Positions 62,652 to 64,000 of a DNA stretch of 64,000 nucleotides are shown here, piece by piece. Numbering within the stretch: the first letter of the stretch is position 1; each line of letters starts with the position of its first letter. Under the pieces are notes generated by a model. It saw only the letters and a program-made list of their open reading frames with translations. It was not told the origin of the DNA and searched no databases. Origin of the DNA: Kordiimonadaceae bacterium (GTDB lineage: Bacteria > Pseudomonadota > Alphaproteobacteria > Sphingomonadales > Kordiimonadaceae); assembly GCA_017640725.1 (NCBI GenBank), contig JAEPQB010000003.1:608704-672703 (forward strand). The letters are read 5' to 3'. A program made the translations under genes and the position numbers.

Positions 62652-64000
62652 CTATCGAACTCCGTGCGGGAAAAGGACCACCCTTAAGGTTTGCAGAATG
62701 ATCAAAACATCCAAAAATATGGAATAATTTTTGACGTAATATAGGTCATATTCCAGCTTTCGGCGAGAATCTTCAAATGAAGCACCATATGGATATCTGA
62801 TTTGCGCCCAACCTGTAATCCCAGGCTTTAGACAGTGTCGTTCTTGATAAAAAGGCACTTTTTCGCTGAGCTGATCAACAAAATACGGTCGCTCTGGCCT
62901 GGGACCAACAAAACTCATATCACCTCTGAGCACATTGATTGCCTGCGGTATTTCATCTGCCCTCGATCTGCGCAAAAAGCCGCCAATCGGCGTTACTCGG
63001 GGGTCATTTTTTGCGGCGAACTTGGGGGTGCCATCGCCTTCCGCGTCCACTCTCATGCTTCTGAACTTCAAAACCTCGAAAGTTTCACCGTTTAAGCCCA
63101 CCCTCTCCTGCCGATACAAAACCGGCCCTCGGCTTGTCAGCTTCACAAGCAAAGCGCACAATAAAAACACTGGAGATGTCGCCACTAAAAAACCGACACT
63201 TGTTACGATGTCCATCAATCGCTTCAGCGCACGCTCAAAAATTGAGCCACCTTTGAATCCCTCAGCGAAAATAATCCAGTCGGCCTTGACCGAATCCAGG
63301 TTTACATATCCCCTGACCTCCTCAAAGAATGTCAGCTGATCCATGATTTGAATGCCGGACAGTTTGCAGCTAATCAAAGCGTCAATGGGTAGGCTCGGGT
63401 GCTCAAAACGGTCGCCGATCACGATCAAGTCACAGTGCAGACTGTTTACGTGCATGGCCAAATCCCGCATTTTTGGCAGGCTCGTCGCCCATTCCACAAC
63501 AATTTCTTGTTCGGGCACAGCGACCACATCCACGATTTTCAAAGCAGCATCGGGGGTTGCCTTGGCTTCCGCAATAATGGACTGCGCTCCCGCACCCGCT
63601 CCCAGAATAACCACTCGCCTTCCCAGAAAACTATCAGCGGCAAAATAAATAAATAGCGCATGTGAAACAAAAACGGCAGCGCCAGACATGACGATCGACA
63701 TCAGCAAAATTGAACGCCACAGCGGCAATACCGGGAATAGATAGGCTATTGCGGCAAGCCCCATGAGCGAAACGAGCAGCGCGGCAATAAGTCGAATGCC
63801 AAACACCCTCAAGTCGCCCATAGCGTCAGACTGGTAGGCGCCAAACCCTAACAAAATAGGAAATGTAAGTATGGGAATAGCAAGCTTAGCTGCAACAGTG
63901 GTCACTGTTTGAAAACTGCCTAGCTCAAGCATCTCGAACCTGAGCCACTCAGCAAAGAAAGCACAGCTGGCAATCAAGAGCACATCAGCTGCTGCAAGAG
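62652..64000 (-). CDS. XrtA system undecaprenyl-phosphate sugar phosphotransferase (5' end outside window)
   Basis: Membrane enzyme that starts repeat-unit synthesis by moving a sugar-1-phosphate onto undecaprenyl phosphate. The frame runs open to the window edge (the first GTG at 63983 is internal to a hydrophobic helix), so the true start lies beyond 64000. About four hydrophobic helices, a Rossmann-like CoA-binding region (RRVVILGAGAGAQSIIAEA) and a PglC-type C-terminal catalytic domain (about 260 to end, RGPVLYRQERVGLNGETFEVLKFRSM, then DEIPQAINVLRGDMSFVGPRPERP). The form matches the TIGR03013 family typical of XrtA loci. It is the first gene of the locus in the window. Confidence 0.92.
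   Translation of the reverse strand, partial: LAAADVLLIASCAFFAEWLRFEMLELGSFQTVTTVAAKLAIPILTFPILLGFGAYQSDAMGDLRVFGIRLIAALLVSLMGLAAIAYLFPVLPLWRSILLMSIVMSGAAVFVSHALFIYFAADSFLGRRVVILGAGAGAQSIIAEAKATPDAALKIVDVVAVPEQEIVVEWATSLPKMRDLAMHVNSLHCDLIVIGDRFEHPSLPIDALISCKLSGIQIMDQLTFFEEVRGYVNLDSVKADWIIFAEGFKGGSIFERALKRLMDIVTSVGFLVATSPVFLLCALLVKLTSRGPVLYRQERVGLNGETFEVLKFRSMRVDAEGDGTPKFAAKNDPRVTPIGGFLRRSRADEIPQAINVLRGDMSFVGPRPERPYFVDQLSEKVPFYQERHCLKPGITGWAQIRYPYGASFEDSRRKLEYDLYYVKNYSIFLDVLIILQTLRVVLFPHGVR

Overview
The window looks like chromosomal DNA of an alphaproteobacterium of intermediate GC content. Support: the ihfA-merR-tRNA-Pro(GGG) block, an ALAS-type hemA followed by a DUF6898 gene, an LdtR-like MarR regulator, a CBP3-type cytochrome bc1 chaperone beside yceD-plsX, class II DAHP synthase, and an XrtA/PEP-CTERM exopolysaccharide locus. 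A Kordiimonadales-like host is my best guess, held weakly. No insertion sequence, prophage or CRISPR array is visible, and no stretch over 300 bases lacks a gene.

Left part (1-21.3 kb). The + strand carries the tail of a possible DEAD-box helicase, an enoyl-CoA hydratase/isomerase, mlaE-mlaF without mlaD, radA, cvpA, purF, a short-chain dehydrogenase and a secreted amidohydrolase. The - strand then has methylmalonyl-CoA mutase (mutA, scpA) with its chaperone meaB, a TauE/SafE permease, tRNA-Pro, merR, ihfA, plsX (with no fabH in between), yceD and the CBP3-like gene. A bamE/omlA-type lipoprotein gene (+) converges on hppA (-) at a strong bidirectional terminator.

Middle part (20.8-39 kb, mostly - strand). 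A long operon rpiB-glyA-nrdR-ribD-ribE-ribBX-ribH-nusB-thiL-fliL-like ends at a clear intrinsic terminator. In it the GTP cyclohydrolase II half of the RibBA fusion has lost its zinc and catalytic motifs. Next come hemA-DUF6898, a MarR/LdtR-like regulator divergent from hemB with an inverted repeat between them, and the run aroA-II/nadE/gltX/cysS/trmJ followed by a small exported protein with a C-type-lectin-like signature.

Right part (39-64 kb). A tight four-gene operon (39.1-42.2 kb) encodes a twin-arginine-type, Asp-rich, six-cysteine protein, a PqqD-like protein, an HprK-related kinase (HPr-rel-A system) and an NTP_transf_5 nucleotidyltransferase. Its kinase/nucleotidyltransferase/PqqD set matches tailoring enzymes of phosphorylated lasso peptides, but no lasso cyclase or leader peptidase is present; this is the best candidate here for an undescribed system. 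phoR-phoB separate it from a 15-gene, 19-kb exosortase A polysaccharide locus on the - strand: initiating sugar transferase, PrsT TPR protein, glycosyltransferase, galE, a small membrane protein, Wza-like export lipoprotein, chain-length protein, tyrosine autokinase, outer-membrane barrel, AAA ATPase, deacetylase, FemAB protein, glycosyltransferase, XrtA-EpsI fusion and asparagine-synthase-like amidotransferase. The chain-length gene has an in-frame amber codon that cuts off its last 56 codons, including a membrane helix; the downstream frame is still intact. The locus contains no PEP-CTERM substrate protein.
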